Of a DNA stretch of 64,000 bases, positions 9,017 through 16,600 are shown one piece after another. Where the stretch lies: positions 62,001-126,000 of the forward strand of contig JANOQZ010000044.1 in the NCBI GenBank assembly GCA_031415055.1. Reading direction: 5' to 3'. Within the stretch, counting starts at the first letter, position 1, and every line of letters starts with the position of its first letter. Under the pieces are notes generated by a model. The model did no database searches, was not told where the DNA came from, and saw only the letters and a list, made by a program, of their open reading frames with translations. Both the position numbers and the translations under genes were made by a program. This DNA is from JANMOK01 sp031415055 (GTDB lineage Bacteria; Pseudomonadota; Alphaproteobacteria; Rhodobacterales; Rhodobacteraceae).

Positions 9017-9609
9017 AGCGTTTCTATATAGATCCTATCCACATCGGCCTCGGTCTTATAGGGCACATCCATCCCACCAGTATGTGCGTGGATTACATCA
9101 CCCAAACCTGCCACGGGCCGCGCTTTGGGCCAAGTCTCTGGCCGCCACAGACCTGATCGCATCAGCGCCTTGCCGCAGTGCAAAAACACCTCTTGTACCC
9201 GCACAGTAGTAACCGTCTTGGGCGCACGACCATTCACCAAAAACTGCCCGCACAAAGCGGCGTCCGCGCTGATCGTTGCCACCCCGTTCACTCGCAAACT
9301 TTCCCCCACGGTCGGGATCAGGAACAACAACGCGACCTGCGGGTTGCGCACGATGTTCAGCAATCCGTCGATCCGGTTATTTCCCGGTCGATCCGGGATC
9401 GCCAAAGTGGAATCATCCAAAACCTGCACGAATCCCGCTGCATCGCCCTTGGGCGACACATCCAAAGTTTCGCCGTTATTGGTCGCTAGCAGCACAAATG
9501 GCGCATTGCCGATAAACGCTCGGCAATGCTCATCAAGCCGATCAATCACCTTGGCCGCCGCCCGCTCACCCACGTCACCGTAAATTTCCCGCAGCCGCGC
9601 CTCGTTCAT
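9010..9609 (-). CDS. Pyridoxamine 5'-phosphate oxidase-like flavin-binding protein
   Basis: 199 aa. The fold is suggested by the N-terminal FVLLATNNGETLDVSPKGD segment and the RPGNNRIDGLLNIVRNPQVALLF segment, typical of split-barrel FMN-binding proteins of the PPOX/MSMEG_1061 type. These bind FMN or F420; the substrate here is unknown. It should not be called pdxH. Its ATG overlaps the grpE stop codon (ATGA), so it is translationally coupled to grpE as the last gene of the hrcA-grpE unit. The 3' end overlaps mutS by 7 bases. Confidence 0.8.
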   Translation of the reverse strand: MNEARLREIYGDVGERAAAKVIDRLDEHCRAFIGNAPFVLLATNNGETLDVSPKGDAAGFVQVLDDSTLAIPDRPGNNRIDGLLNIVRNPQVALLFLIPTVGESLRVNGVATISADAALCGQFLVNGRAPKTVTTVRVQEVFLHCGKALMRSGLWRPETWPKARPVAGLGDVIHAHTGGMDVPYKTEADVDRIYIETLY

Positions 9610-10193
9610 TCCTCAACCTCAACCACCGGTTCCGCCTTCATCGAGTTGGACGAGACCCCCACTTGCGCCGGACGCAGCAGCCGTTCACCTATCATGAATC
9701 CCGACGCCATCACCTGAATGACCGTGCCTTTCACCGTACCCGGCACCGGCGCTTCGAACATCGCTTGATGCAGTTTCGGGTCAAAAACCTCACCGGGTTC
9801 GGGGTGCAAAATCACGATCTTATGCTTGGCAAAGGTCGAAACCAACTCGCGCTGGGTCAATTCCAGCCCTTCAATCAGCGGTTTCGCGGTTTCGCGCAAT
9901 TCGTCCGTAATCGCCTCCAACGCCCGCCCCATATTGTCGTAAACCGACAGCAAGTCCCGTGCCAAACGGGTGCTGCCGTAGACTTCGGCATCGCGCCGAT
10001 CACGCTCGCCGCGTTTGCGGGTGTTCTCGGCATCGGCCAAGGATCGCAGCAATCGGTCTTTCAGCTCGTTATTTTCTTGCCGCAACGCGTCGATGTCCTG
10101 CTCATCGCTCATCAGCGCCGTTAGATCTTCTTCGCTGATGTCATCCAGCTCCAGATCGCTTTCCATTTCGCCGTTCAAAATCTTTTCACCCAT
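9606..10193 (-). CDS. grpE: Nucleotide exchange factor GrpE
   Basis: 195 aa from the ATG at 10193. The open frame runs further up into hrcA, but this ATG follows GAGG at proper spacing and gives the normal family length. GrpE releases ADP from DnaK. The N-terminus is acidic (ESDLELDDISEEDL), followed by a long coiled coil (ALRQENNELKDRLLRSLADAENTRKRGERDRRD) used for dimerisation. The C-terminal beta domain carries GEVFDPKLHQAM and GTVIQVMASGFMIGERLLRPAQVGVS. It starts 10 nt after hrcA, so the heat-shock repressor and the exchange factor are co-expressed. Confidence 0.96.
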   Translation of the reverse strand: MGEKILNGEMESDLELDDISEEDLTALMSDEQDIDALRQENNELKDRLLRSLADAENTRKRGERDRRDAEVYGSTRLARDLLSVYDNMGRALEAITDELRETAKPLIEGLELTQRELVSTFAKHKIVILHPEPGEVFDPKLHQAMFEAPVPGTVKGTVIQVMASGFMIGERLLRPAQVGVSSNSMKAEPVVEVEE

Positions 10194-10203
10194 CGTCCAC
10201 GCC

Positions 10204-11295
10204 TCATTTCGCTGTCCGGCTGGCGACAAGTCGGCCAACCAGTTGGGCCGTAAAGTCAACAATCGGCACAACCCGTCCATAGTTCAGACGGGTCGGCCCA
10301 ATCACGCCCACGGCACCGATAATTTTACGGTCGGCATTCATATAGGGAGAGACCACCAAAGAGGAACCCGAAAGTGAGAAAAGTTTGTTCTCCGACCCGA
10401 TAAATACACGCACGCCGGAACCTTCTTCAGTCAAATCCAGCAGTTGTGCTAAATCGCGCTTACGCTCTAGGTCTTCAAACAACTGCCTGATCCGCTCCAT
10501 ATCCGAATCAAACGCGCCTTCGCCCAGCAATTGCGCCTGACCGCGCACGATCAGCCGGTCCTGCGTGCTGTCGTCGCCTGGCGACCAAGCGGCAACGCCC
10601 GCTTCGATCAAAGACTGCGCCAAAACGTCAATTTCCTGCCGTCGCGCATCAATTTCGCGGGAAACCGTGCCGCGCAGATCCGAAATCGTCCGTCCCTCCA
10701 GCACGGCATTAAGGAAATTCGCCGCTTCGCGCATCGCCGAAGGCGTCATACCTATGGGCGGGGTAAACATCCGGTTCTCAACCCGCCCATCCGCCGTCAC
10801 CAACACCACCAAGGCGCGTTCGGGTGATAAAGCCACAAATTCCAAATGCTTGATCGGCGCTTCGATCTTTGGCGTTAACACAAGCGACGCGCCTTTGGTC
10901 AGCGCCGCCAGCATCGACCCGGCCTGATCTAGGGCCTGGGTCAAATCTTGATCACCCACGCCCATCGAGCGTTCGATTTCCGCCTGTTCGGCCCCGGAAA
11001 CCGAGCCGACTTCCAGCATGCCATCGACAAACAGCCGCAACCCTTGCTGCGTTGGAATGCGCCCGGCCGATACATGCGGGCTGCCAAGCAGGCCCAAATG
11101 CTCCAGATCCTGCATCGTGTTGCGCACGGTTGCTGCTGAAATTTTCTCGGTCAGCGACCGTGTCAGCGTGCGCGACCCCACCGGATCGCCCTTTTCCAAA
11201 TACGATTCGACGACCGCGCGAAACACTTCGCGGCTGCGCTCGTTCATTTCGCCAAGGGCAGAGGGCACGTCGGGCATTGGTTGTTTTAGAAACAA
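10204..11295 (-). CDS. hrcA: Heat-inducible transcription repressor HrcA
   Basis: 363 aa. HrcA binds CIRCE operators and represses class I heat-shock genes, with GroEL as modulator. The N-terminal winged helix is seen in REVFRAVVESYLEKGDPVGSRTLTR and SAATVRNTMQDLEHLGLL (about residues 23-70); the C-terminal part shows the usual VFIGSENKLFSLSGSSLVVSPY and GAVGVIGPTRLNYGRVVPIV. The only well-placed ribosome site (GGAGG, 5 nt spacing) serves a TTG at 11295; an ATG at 11277 has none. That TTG sits inside a perfect inverted repeat, listed separately. No CIRCE sequence is visible in this window. The gene is divergent from rph. Confidence 0.95.
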   Translation of the reverse strand: MFLKQPMPDVPSALGEMNERSREVFRAVVESYLEKGDPVGSRTLTRSLTEKISAATVRNTMQDLEHLGLLGSPHVSAGRIPTQQGLRLFVDGMLEVGSVSGAEQAEIERSMGVGDQDLTQALDQAGSMLAALTKGASLVLTPKIEAPIKHLEFVALSPERALVVLVTADGRVENRMFTPPIGMTPSAMREAANFLNAVLEGRTISDLRGTVSREIDARRQEIDVLAQSLIEAGVAAWSPGDDSTQDRLIVRGQAQLLGEGAFDSDMERIRQLFEDLERKRDLAQLLDLTEEGSGVRVFIGSENKLFSLSGSSLVVSPYMNADRKIIGAVGVIGPTRLNYGRVVPIVDFTAQLVGRLVASRTAK

Positions 11296-11297
11296 CC
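11279..11297 (-). promoter_or_regulatory. Perfect inverted repeat covering the hrcA start codon
   Basis: On the coding strand, GGTTGTTT and AAACAACC are exact complements around a CTA loop. The 8 bp stem contains the TTG start codon and lies just after the GGAGG site. In mRNA it could hide the start codon, possibly in a temperature-dependent way; as DNA it could be an operator. Both roles are inferred. Confidence 0.5.
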
Positions 11298-11381
11298 GAT
11301 CCTCCGGTCAATTGTAACCTTGGCTGGACCTTCGCCGATGCAGCGTCTATCACACGCGCGAATTGTCATGGAGTCCCCAAC

Positions 11382-12095
11382 ATGCGCCCATCTGGCCGCG
11401 CCACCAACGCCCTGCGCAGCATCAGCATCGAATCGAACGTCAGTAAACACGCAGAGGGTTCCTGCCTGATCCGCTGCGGCGACACCCATGTTCTGTGCAC
11501 CGCCTCACTGGAGGAATCGGTGCCCGCCTGGTTGCGCAAAACTGGGCTCGGCTGGGTGACGGCCGAATACGGCATGTTGCCGCGTTCCACCGGCAGCCGC
11601 ATGCGGCGCGAGGCAACTTCGGGCAAGCAAGGCGGAAGAACGCAAGAAATTCAACGCCTTATCGGTCGCTCGTTGCGGGCTGGCGTTGACCGCGTTGCTT
11701 TGGGCGAACGTCAGATCACCGTCGATTGCGACGTGATCCAAGCCGACGGCGGCACCCGCTGCGCCGCAATTACCGGTGGCTGGGTGGCTTTGCGGCTGGC
11801 AGTCAAAAAGCTGATGGCCTCGGGTGAAATCAAATCCGACCCGATCACCGATCACGTCGCCGCCATTTCCTGTGGCCTTTATGGCGGCCAACCGGTGGTT
11901 GACCTTGACTATGTCGAAGACAGCGACGCCGGCATGGACGCCAATGTGGTGATGACGGGTAAAGGCGGGCTGGTGGAGGTGCAATGCACCGCCGAGGGCA
12001 CCACATTCACCCGCGACCAGTTGTCGATCCTGCTCGATCTGGCCGCAACCGGTATCAGCGAATTGGTCGCCTTGCAGAAAGCCGCCACAGCGTGA
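11382..12095 (+). CDS. rph: Ribonuclease PH
   Basis: 237 aa, typical length. RNase PH is a phosphate-dependent 3'-5' exoribonuclease that trims tRNA 3' ends. The start MRPSGR is the conserved family N-terminus; the frame extends far upstream but without homology. Characteristic segments are CGDTHVLCTASLEE, GWVTAEYGMLPRSTGSRMRRE, RTQEIQRLIGRSLRA (with the phosphate-binding Arg) and the DCDVIQADGGTRCAAITGG core. It heads a run of tightly coupled genes: its stop overlaps the rdgB start by GTGA, rdgB overlaps ridA, and hemW follows. It is divergent from hrcA. Confidence 0.97.
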   Translation: MRPSGRATNALRSISIESNVSKHAEGSCLIRCGDTHVLCTASLEESVPAWLRKTGLGWVTAEYGMLPRSTGSRMRREATSGKQGGRTQEIQRLIGRSLRAGVDRVALGERQITVDCDVIQADGGTRCAAITGGWVALRLAVKKLMASGEIKSDPITDHVAAISCGLYGGQPVVDLDYVEDSDAGMDANVVMTGKGGLVEVQCTAEGTTFTRDQLSILLDLAATGISELVALQKAATA

Positions 12096-12715
12096 CACGG
12101 CGGTTTGATGGCAAGACTTTGCTGGTCGCCACCCACAACAGTGGCAAATTGGCCGAAATTGCGCGACTGCTGCAACCCTTTGGAATCGCAACGGTTTCGG
12201 CGAGTGAAATGGGCCTGCCCGAGCCGGTGGAAACCGAATCCTCCTTTGTCGGCAATGCCCGGCTCAAGGCGCACGCAGCCGCGAAAGCCGCCAGTCTGCC
12301 CGCTTTGGCCGATGATTCCGGTATAGAGGTGGCGGCCCTCGACAACGCTCCCGGCGTTTACACCGCCGATTGGGCCGAAACCGCAAACGGGCGCGACTTC
12401 ACGCAGGCGATGACGCGTACTTGGAACGAACTCCAAGCGAAAAACGCCGCGTTCCCGCGCAAAGCCCGGTTTTGTTGCACGCTTGTGCTGGCTTGGCCCG
12501 ATGGCACCGATGCGGTGTTTGAGGGTTATGCCGAGGGTCAAATCACTTGGCCGATGCGCGGCGAACTGGGCCACGGCTATGACCCGATATTCCTGGCCGA
12601 CGGCCATACCATCACCTTCGGCGAAATGGATCGCTGGAAGAAAAACCAAATCAGCCACCGTGCCGACGCATTCCGCAAATTGGTGGCCGCATGTTTTCAG
12701 GGGGAAAAGCCATGA
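12092..12715 (+). CDS. rdgB: XTP/dITP pyrophosphatase RdgB
   Basis: 207 aa from a GTG that overlaps the rph stop codon (GTGA). The enzyme removes non-canonical purine nucleotides (dITP, XTP) from the pool by hydrolysing them to monophosphates. Family hallmarks are VATHNSGKLAEI near the N-terminus (substrate phosphate binding), LADDSGIEV with catalytic acidic residues, GYDPIF, and ISHRADAF near the C-terminus. A longer reading frame begins at 11984 within rph, but the extra residues are not family-like. Coupled between rph and ridA. Confidence 0.95.
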   Translation: MTRRFDGKTLLVATHNSGKLAEIARLLQPFGIATVSASEMGLPEPVETESSFVGNARLKAHAAAKAASLPALADDSGIEVAALDNAPGVYTADWAETANGRDFTQAMTRTWNELQAKNAAFPRKARFCCTLVLAWPDGTDAVFEGYAEGQITWPMRGELGHGYDPIFLADGHTITFGEMDRWKKNQISHRADAFRKLVAACFQGEKP

Positions 12716-13098
12716 AATCCGAACGCAAACTCATCTCAACCGGCTCGCCGTTTGAAACGACAATGGGCTACAGCCGCGCCGTGGTGCAGGGCGACTGGTG
12801 CTTTGTCTCCGGCGTCACAGGATACGACTATGCCACAATGAAAATGCCCGAAGGTGTAGCAGAGCAGGCAATCAATTGCTTCGCAACCATCGAAAACGTG
12901 CTCAAAAATGCTGGATTCAGCATGGAAGACACGGTTCGAGTGCTATACACACTGATCGACGCCAAGCTGGTCGACGCCGCCCTTCCGGCCCTTGGCAAGG
13001 CCTTCGGCGAAATTCGCCCGGCGGCAACAATGGTGATCGCGGGCTTGATCCGCCCGGAAATGCTGATCGAAATCGAAGTCACGGCGTTTAAGGGCTAA
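12712..13098 (+). CDS. RidA/YjgF-family protein
   Basis: 128 aa from the ATG that overlaps the rdgB stop codon (ATGA) and follows a GGGGGA site. RidA-family proteins hydrolyse reactive enamine/imine intermediates formed by PLP enzymes; many subgroups have other or unknown substrates. Supporting segments are the FVSGVTGYD region, the TIENVLKNAGFSMEDTVRV helix, and IRPAATMVIAGLIRPEMLIEIEVTA near the end. The catalytic Arg of canonical RidA usually lies in an R-x-A-x-x-V segment; here RPAATMV supplies an equivalent Arg. Subgroup is not certain. Confidence 0.88.
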   Translation: MKSERKLISTGSPFETTMGYSRAVVQGDWCFVSGVTGYDYATMKMPEGVAEQAINCFATIENVLKNAGFSMEDTVRVLYTLIDAKLVDAALPALGKAFGEIRPAATMVIAGLIRPEMLIEIEVTAFKG

Positions 13099-13102
13099 AC
13101 CG

Positions 13103-14251
13103 TTGCAAGACTGGCAAACCGCAGGTTTCGGCGTCTATATCCACTGGCCGTTTTGCCTGCACAAGTGTCCCTATTGCGACTTCAACTCACATGTTTCGGC
13201 ACAAATCGACCAAAGCCAATGGGTCAAGGCCATGGTGCAGGAAATTGAGCGCACGGCAAAACTTGTGCCCGACCGTAAGGTGGATTCCATTTTCTTCGGC
13301 GGCGGCACCCCGAGCCTTATGCCCGCCGAAACCGTCACCGCCATCATCCAGACAATTGACCGCGCTTGGGGCATCAAACCCGGTGCCGAGATCACCCTCG
13401 AAGCCAACCCCACCTCCGTCGAGGCCAACCGCTTCACCGCTTATGCCAAGGCGGGCGTCAACCGAGTCTCCCTCGGCGTCCAAGCCCTGAACGACCCCGA
13501 TCTCAAGGCGCTCGGCCGAATGCACACTGTCGCCGAAGCTAGGCAAGCTTTTGATATAGCTAGACAAACCTTCGCCCGAGTCAGCTTTGACCTTATCTAC
13601 GCCCGGCTAAACCAAGCCCAATCCGCTTGGGAAGCCGAACTGACGCAGGCCCTGACGATGGCCGCCGACCACCTGTCGCTCTACCAATTGACAATCGAAG
13701 ACGGCACCCGCTTTGGTGACATGAAGCTACGCGGTATATTGCGGGGCCTACCCAGCGACGACCTATCCGCCGACCTTTACCAACTGACCCAAGACATCAC
13801 CGAAGCCGCTGGTCTGCCCGCCTACGAGATCTCCAACCACGCCAAACCGGGGGCCGAAGGTCGCCATAACCTGATTTATTGGCGCTATGGCGATTTCGTC
13901 GGCATCGGCCCCGGCGCGCACGGTCGGCTGACGATTGATGGCCAGCGCATCGCTACCAACACCTACCGCGACCCGGCGACGTGGCTCAAGGCGGCGCAAA
14001 AAGGCAGTGGCGAATTGCCCACGGAAATCGTTTCGCCCGTTGACCAAGCCTCGGAATATCTGCTGATGTCGCTGCGATTGACCGAAGGCAGCGATCTGGG
14101 CCGCTACCAAACCCTCGGCGGCACTTTCAACACAAAATCGCTGCAAGACCTTGAATCCGAAGGCTTTTTGCGCCGCTCAGGAAATATCATCCACGCCAGT
14201 AAAACCGGTCGCCCCGTCCTCAACGCTGTTTTGGCGCGGATCGTCGCTTAG
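13103..14251 (+). CDS. hemW: Radical SAM heme chaperone HemW (coproporphyrinogen III oxidase-like)
   Basis: 382 aa from a TTG start 4 nt after ridA. The radical SAM cluster motif CX3CX2C is present as CLHKCPYC near residue 17, within YIHWPFCLHKCPYCDFNSH. HemW binds heme and is thought to deliver it to respiratory enzymes; older annotations call it HemN-like anaerobic coproporphyrinogen oxidase, but the context with rph-rdgB is the usual HemW context. FFGGGTPSLM and GVNRVSLGVQALND are further family signatures. Its 3' end overlaps the convergent parB gene by 75 bases. Confidence 0.92.
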   Translation: MQDWQTAGFGVYIHWPFCLHKCPYCDFNSHVSAQIDQSQWVKAMVQEIERTAKLVPDRKVDSIFFGGGTPSLMPAETVTAIIQTIDRAWGIKPGAEITLEANPTSVEANRFTAYAKAGVNRVSLGVQALNDPDLKALGRMHTVAEARQAFDIARQTFARVSFDLIYARLNQAQSAWEAELTQALTMAADHLSLYQLTIEDGTRFGDMKLRGILRGLPSDDLSADLYQLTQDITEAAGLPAYEISNHAKPGAEGRHNLIYWRYGDFVGIGPGAHGRLTIDGQRIATNTYRDPATWLKAAQKGSGELPTEIVSPVDQASEYLLMSLRLTEGSDLGRYQTLGGTFNTKSLQDLESEGFLRRSGNIIHASKTGRPVLNAVLARIVA

Positions 14252-15145
14252 CAGCCGGTTCAACCGGGCAATCAGCGCGTCCAGCTCGGCCAAATTGCGA
14301 TAAACAATCCGCAACTCGCCGCTCTTTTTCTTGGCATCATGCTCAATCAACACCTTGAACCCCAAATGCACATGCAAATCGCTTTCCAACGCCAGCGTGT
14401 CGGGGTCTTTGGACAGCTTGCTTTTCTTTGGTTTGGCGTAATTGGTATTGGGCTGATGCGACAGCTTCGCCGCGATTTCCGCTTCGCGCACAGACAGGCC
14501 CATGTTGACGATGTTATGCGCCAAATGCAGCGGGTCCGCCGCCGCCAAACAGGCCCGCGCGTGACCGGCAGTCATACGCCCGTCCTCCAAAAAGCTTTGC
14601 ACCTTTGGCGGCAAATCCATCAACCGCAGCGCATTGGCTATGTGCGAGCGGCTTTTGCCCAAAGCCTCGGCCAGTTTTTCCTGCGTATGACCGAAATGAT
14701 CCATCAACGCCCGAAACCCGCGCGCTTCCTCGATCGGGTTTAGATCGGCGCGCTGAATGTTTTCGATAATGGCGACCTGCAAAACCTCGGTATCGGCCAA
14801 TTCCCGAATGACAACCGGCACTGCATGCACCTGCGCCGCCTGCGCCGCTCGCCAGCGCCGCTCACCGGCAACTATCTGATATTCTCCAGCTAATTCCGGG
14901 TGCGGTCGCACGATCAGCGGCTGTATGATGCCATTTTCGCGAATTGATTGCGCCAACTCATTCAGCGCCATTTCCTCAAAATTCCGCCGCGGTTGGTTGG
15001 GGTTGGCGTGCAATTTTTCAATGGGCAGTGACGATTCCGCCAATCTGGGTTTGGCGTTGGAAGAAGCGGAATCATACTCCGCCCCCAAATCGACGTCCGA
15101 TAGCAGCGCCGAAAGTCCGCGCCCCAGGGCTTTCTTGTCAGACAT
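14177..15145 (-). CDS. parB: Chromosome partitioning protein ParB
   Basis: 322 aa from the ATG at 15145 (a GTG lies one codon earlier; the GGGAG site is 7 nt from the ATG). ParB is a CTP-dependent clamp that loads at parS and spreads along DNA near the origin. The N-terminus has GRGLSALL, the ParA-stimulating region. The CTPase/ParB box includes GEYQIVAGERRWRAA and IENIQRADLNPIEEARGF. The helix-turn-helix is about KLAEALGKSRSHIANALRLM. A C-terminal dimerisation domain ends the protein. Two perfect parS sites lie 1.4 and 3.3 kb upstream. It overlaps the hemW 3' end by 75 bases and follows parA by 14 nt. Confidence 0.97.
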   Translation of the reverse strand: MSDKKALGRGLSALLSDVDLGAEYDSASSNAKPRLAESSLPIEKLHANPNQPRRNFEEMALNELAQSIRENGIIQPLIVRPHPELAGEYQIVAGERRWRAAQAAQVHAVPVVIRELADTEVLQVAIIENIQRADLNPIEEARGFRALMDHFGHTQEKLAEALGKSRSHIANALRLMDLPPKVQSFLEDGRMTAGHARACLAAADPLHLAHNIVNMGLSVREAEIAAKLSHQPNTNYAKPKKSKLSKDPDTLALESDLHVHLGFKVLIEHDAKKKSGELRIVYRNLAELDALIARLNRLLSDDPRQNSVEDGATGFTGVDDIS

Positions 15146-15159
15146 CACTCATCTCCCTT

Positions 15160-15975
15160 TCACGCCGCCAAATCGCGCATGCGCCGCAGCAATTCTGCCG
15201 CCAGCTTTTGGTAAGCAATCGACCCTGCACTTTTGTGGTCATAAATCAAAGCCGGAACTGCATGCGACGGCGCCTCGCTTAACCGCACATTGCGCGGGAT
15301 CACCGTTTCATAAACCAAATCGCCAAGGTTCTGCCGAACATCGTCTTCCACTTGCGTCGTCAAGTTGTTGCGCGGGTCATACATCGTCAATACCACGCCC
15401 TGAATGCGCAGTTTTGGGTTCAACGTCTGCCGCACTTCGCGGATTGTCAGCATCAGTTGCGACAGACCCTCAAGCGCGAAAAATTCGCATTGCAGCGGTA
15501 CCAGAACCGAGTCCGAAGCAACCATCGCATTCACCGTCAACAAGTTGAGCGAGGGCGGGCAATCGATCAAAATATAGTCAAAATCGCAATTCTGGGTTTC
15601 TTGCGACCGTAAAACCCGACGCAAACGCAAAACGCGGGCCTTATCGGTGACCAATTCCACGTCAGCCGAACTTAAGTCGATCGTTGCCGGTGCCACAAAC
15701 AAGTTCGGCACCGCCGTCGTTTGCGCCGCTTTGGCAACCGTCGCGTCGCCCAACAGCAGGTCGTAACTGGTAACTTGCCGGTCGCGCTGCGATATACCCA
15801 GTCCTGTCGAGGCATTGCCCTGCGGATCAAGATCCAGCAACAACACGCGCTTGCCAACCGCTGCCAAAGCCGTGCCAAGGTTGATGGCAGTCGTGGTTTT
15901 GCCGACGCCGCCTTTTTGGTTGGCAACCGAGATGATATAGGGGTCGCGGCCGTTTGGGGACGAGGTCTCAGGCAC
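15160..15975 (-). CDS. parA: Chromosome partitioning ATPase ParA (Soj)
   Basis: 271 aa from a GTG at 15975 preceded by GGAG. It is a Walker-type ATPase that forms nucleoid-bound gradients pulling the ParB-parS complex. The deviant Walker A motif is KGGVGKTTTAIN (residues about 21-32) with the signature first lysine; LLLDLDPQGNAST and YILIDCPPSLNLL follow. Its start overlaps the rsmG stop region by 8 bases, placing it in the mnmE-mnmG-rsmG-parA-parB gene block. The order is typical of origin-proximal regions in alphaproteobacteria. Confidence 0.97.
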   Translation of the reverse strand: MPETSSPNGRDPYIISVANQKGGVGKTTTAINLGTALAAVGKRVLLLDLDPQGNASTGLGISQRDRQVTSYDLLLGDATVAKAAQTTAVPNLFVAPATIDLSSADVELVTDKARVLRLRRVLRSQETQNCDFDYILIDCPPSLNLLTVNAMVASDSVLVPLQCEFFALEGLSQLMLTIREVRQTLNPKLRIQGVVLTMYDPRNNLTTQVEDDVRQNLGDLVYETVIPRNVRLSEAPSHAVPALIYDHKSAGSIAYQKLAAELLRRMRDLAA

Positions 15976-16600
15976 GGTGGATGTCTCCGATTCGCAAGAT
16001 AACCCCAGTTTGATCGGTGAGGCTTGGGATTATCTCTACCGAACTATCCCAGATTTGTTTAACTGCGGTCAATTCCGATTCGGCAGTCGCGCCTTTCAGA
16101 AACAGGCATTCGCCGTTTTTCGCCAGATGTCGCTGCGCCAAAGGCAACAGGTCAACAAGCGGCGCCAAAGCGCGGGCAAGAATCAGGTCAGCGCCCAGCG
16201 GATTGGCCAATTCCGCCCGTTGCGGTATAATTATTGTTGCGGGCGCTGCTTCATTTGCAACGGTTTGTAAGAACGCACATTTCCGCTGATCGCTCTCGAC
16301 TAGGGCGATTCGCAGGTCGGGTGCCAATTCTCGCGCCATGATCGCCAAAACCAACCCCGGAAACCCTGCGCCAGACCCCAAATCGGCCCAAAGCCCGGTT
16401 TTTTGCCGGGCAAGGCCAAATAATTGGGCGGAATCAGCGAAATGGCGGTGCCAAATTTCGTCAATAGTCGACTTGGCGACTAAGTTTATCCGGGCATTCC
16501 ACTTGCGTAAAATTGCTTCGTAAGCCACCAGGCGCAAAATTGTTTCACGTGAAACATTTTGCATTTCCGCGAAATCTTCGGCGTTGCGAACAACCTTCAT
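15968..16600 (-). CDS. rsmG: 16S rRNA (guanine-527-N7)-methyltransferase RsmG (GidB)
   Basis: 210 aa. It methylates G527 of 16S rRNA using S-adenosylmethionine. The SAM-binding motif is visible as WADLGSGAGFPGLVLAI (about residues 70-86), with ARALAPL further on. Its ATG overlaps the mnmG stop codon (ATGA). A perfect parS site (16541-16556) is embedded in codons for the N-V-S-R-E-T segment near residue 15, so the coding sequence is doubly constrained. The 3' end overlaps parA by 8 bases. Confidence 0.96.
   Translation of the reverse strand: MKVVRNAEDFAEMQNVSRETILRLVAYEAILRKWNARINLVAKSTIDEIWHRHFADSAQLFGLARQKTGLWADLGSGAGFPGLVLAIMARELAPDLRIALVESDQRKCAFLQTVANEAAPATIIIPQRAELANPLGADLILARALAPLVDLLPLAQRHLAKNGECLFLKGATAESELTAVKQIWDSSVEIIPSLTDQTGVILRIGDIHRA
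16541..16556. promoter_or_regulatory. parS: parS centromere site 1
   Basis: TGTTTCACGTGAAACA, a perfect 16 bp palindrome identical to the bacterial parS consensus, inside rsmG. It is the expected loading site for the ParB encoded 1.4 kb away, and lies about 5.1 kb from the proposed origin. Confidence 0.96.

Noticed and set aside
10869..11381. N-terminal extension of the rph reading frame into the hrcA region
   Set aside because: The conserved RNase PH start MRPSGR is at 11382; residues upstream are antisense to hrcA.
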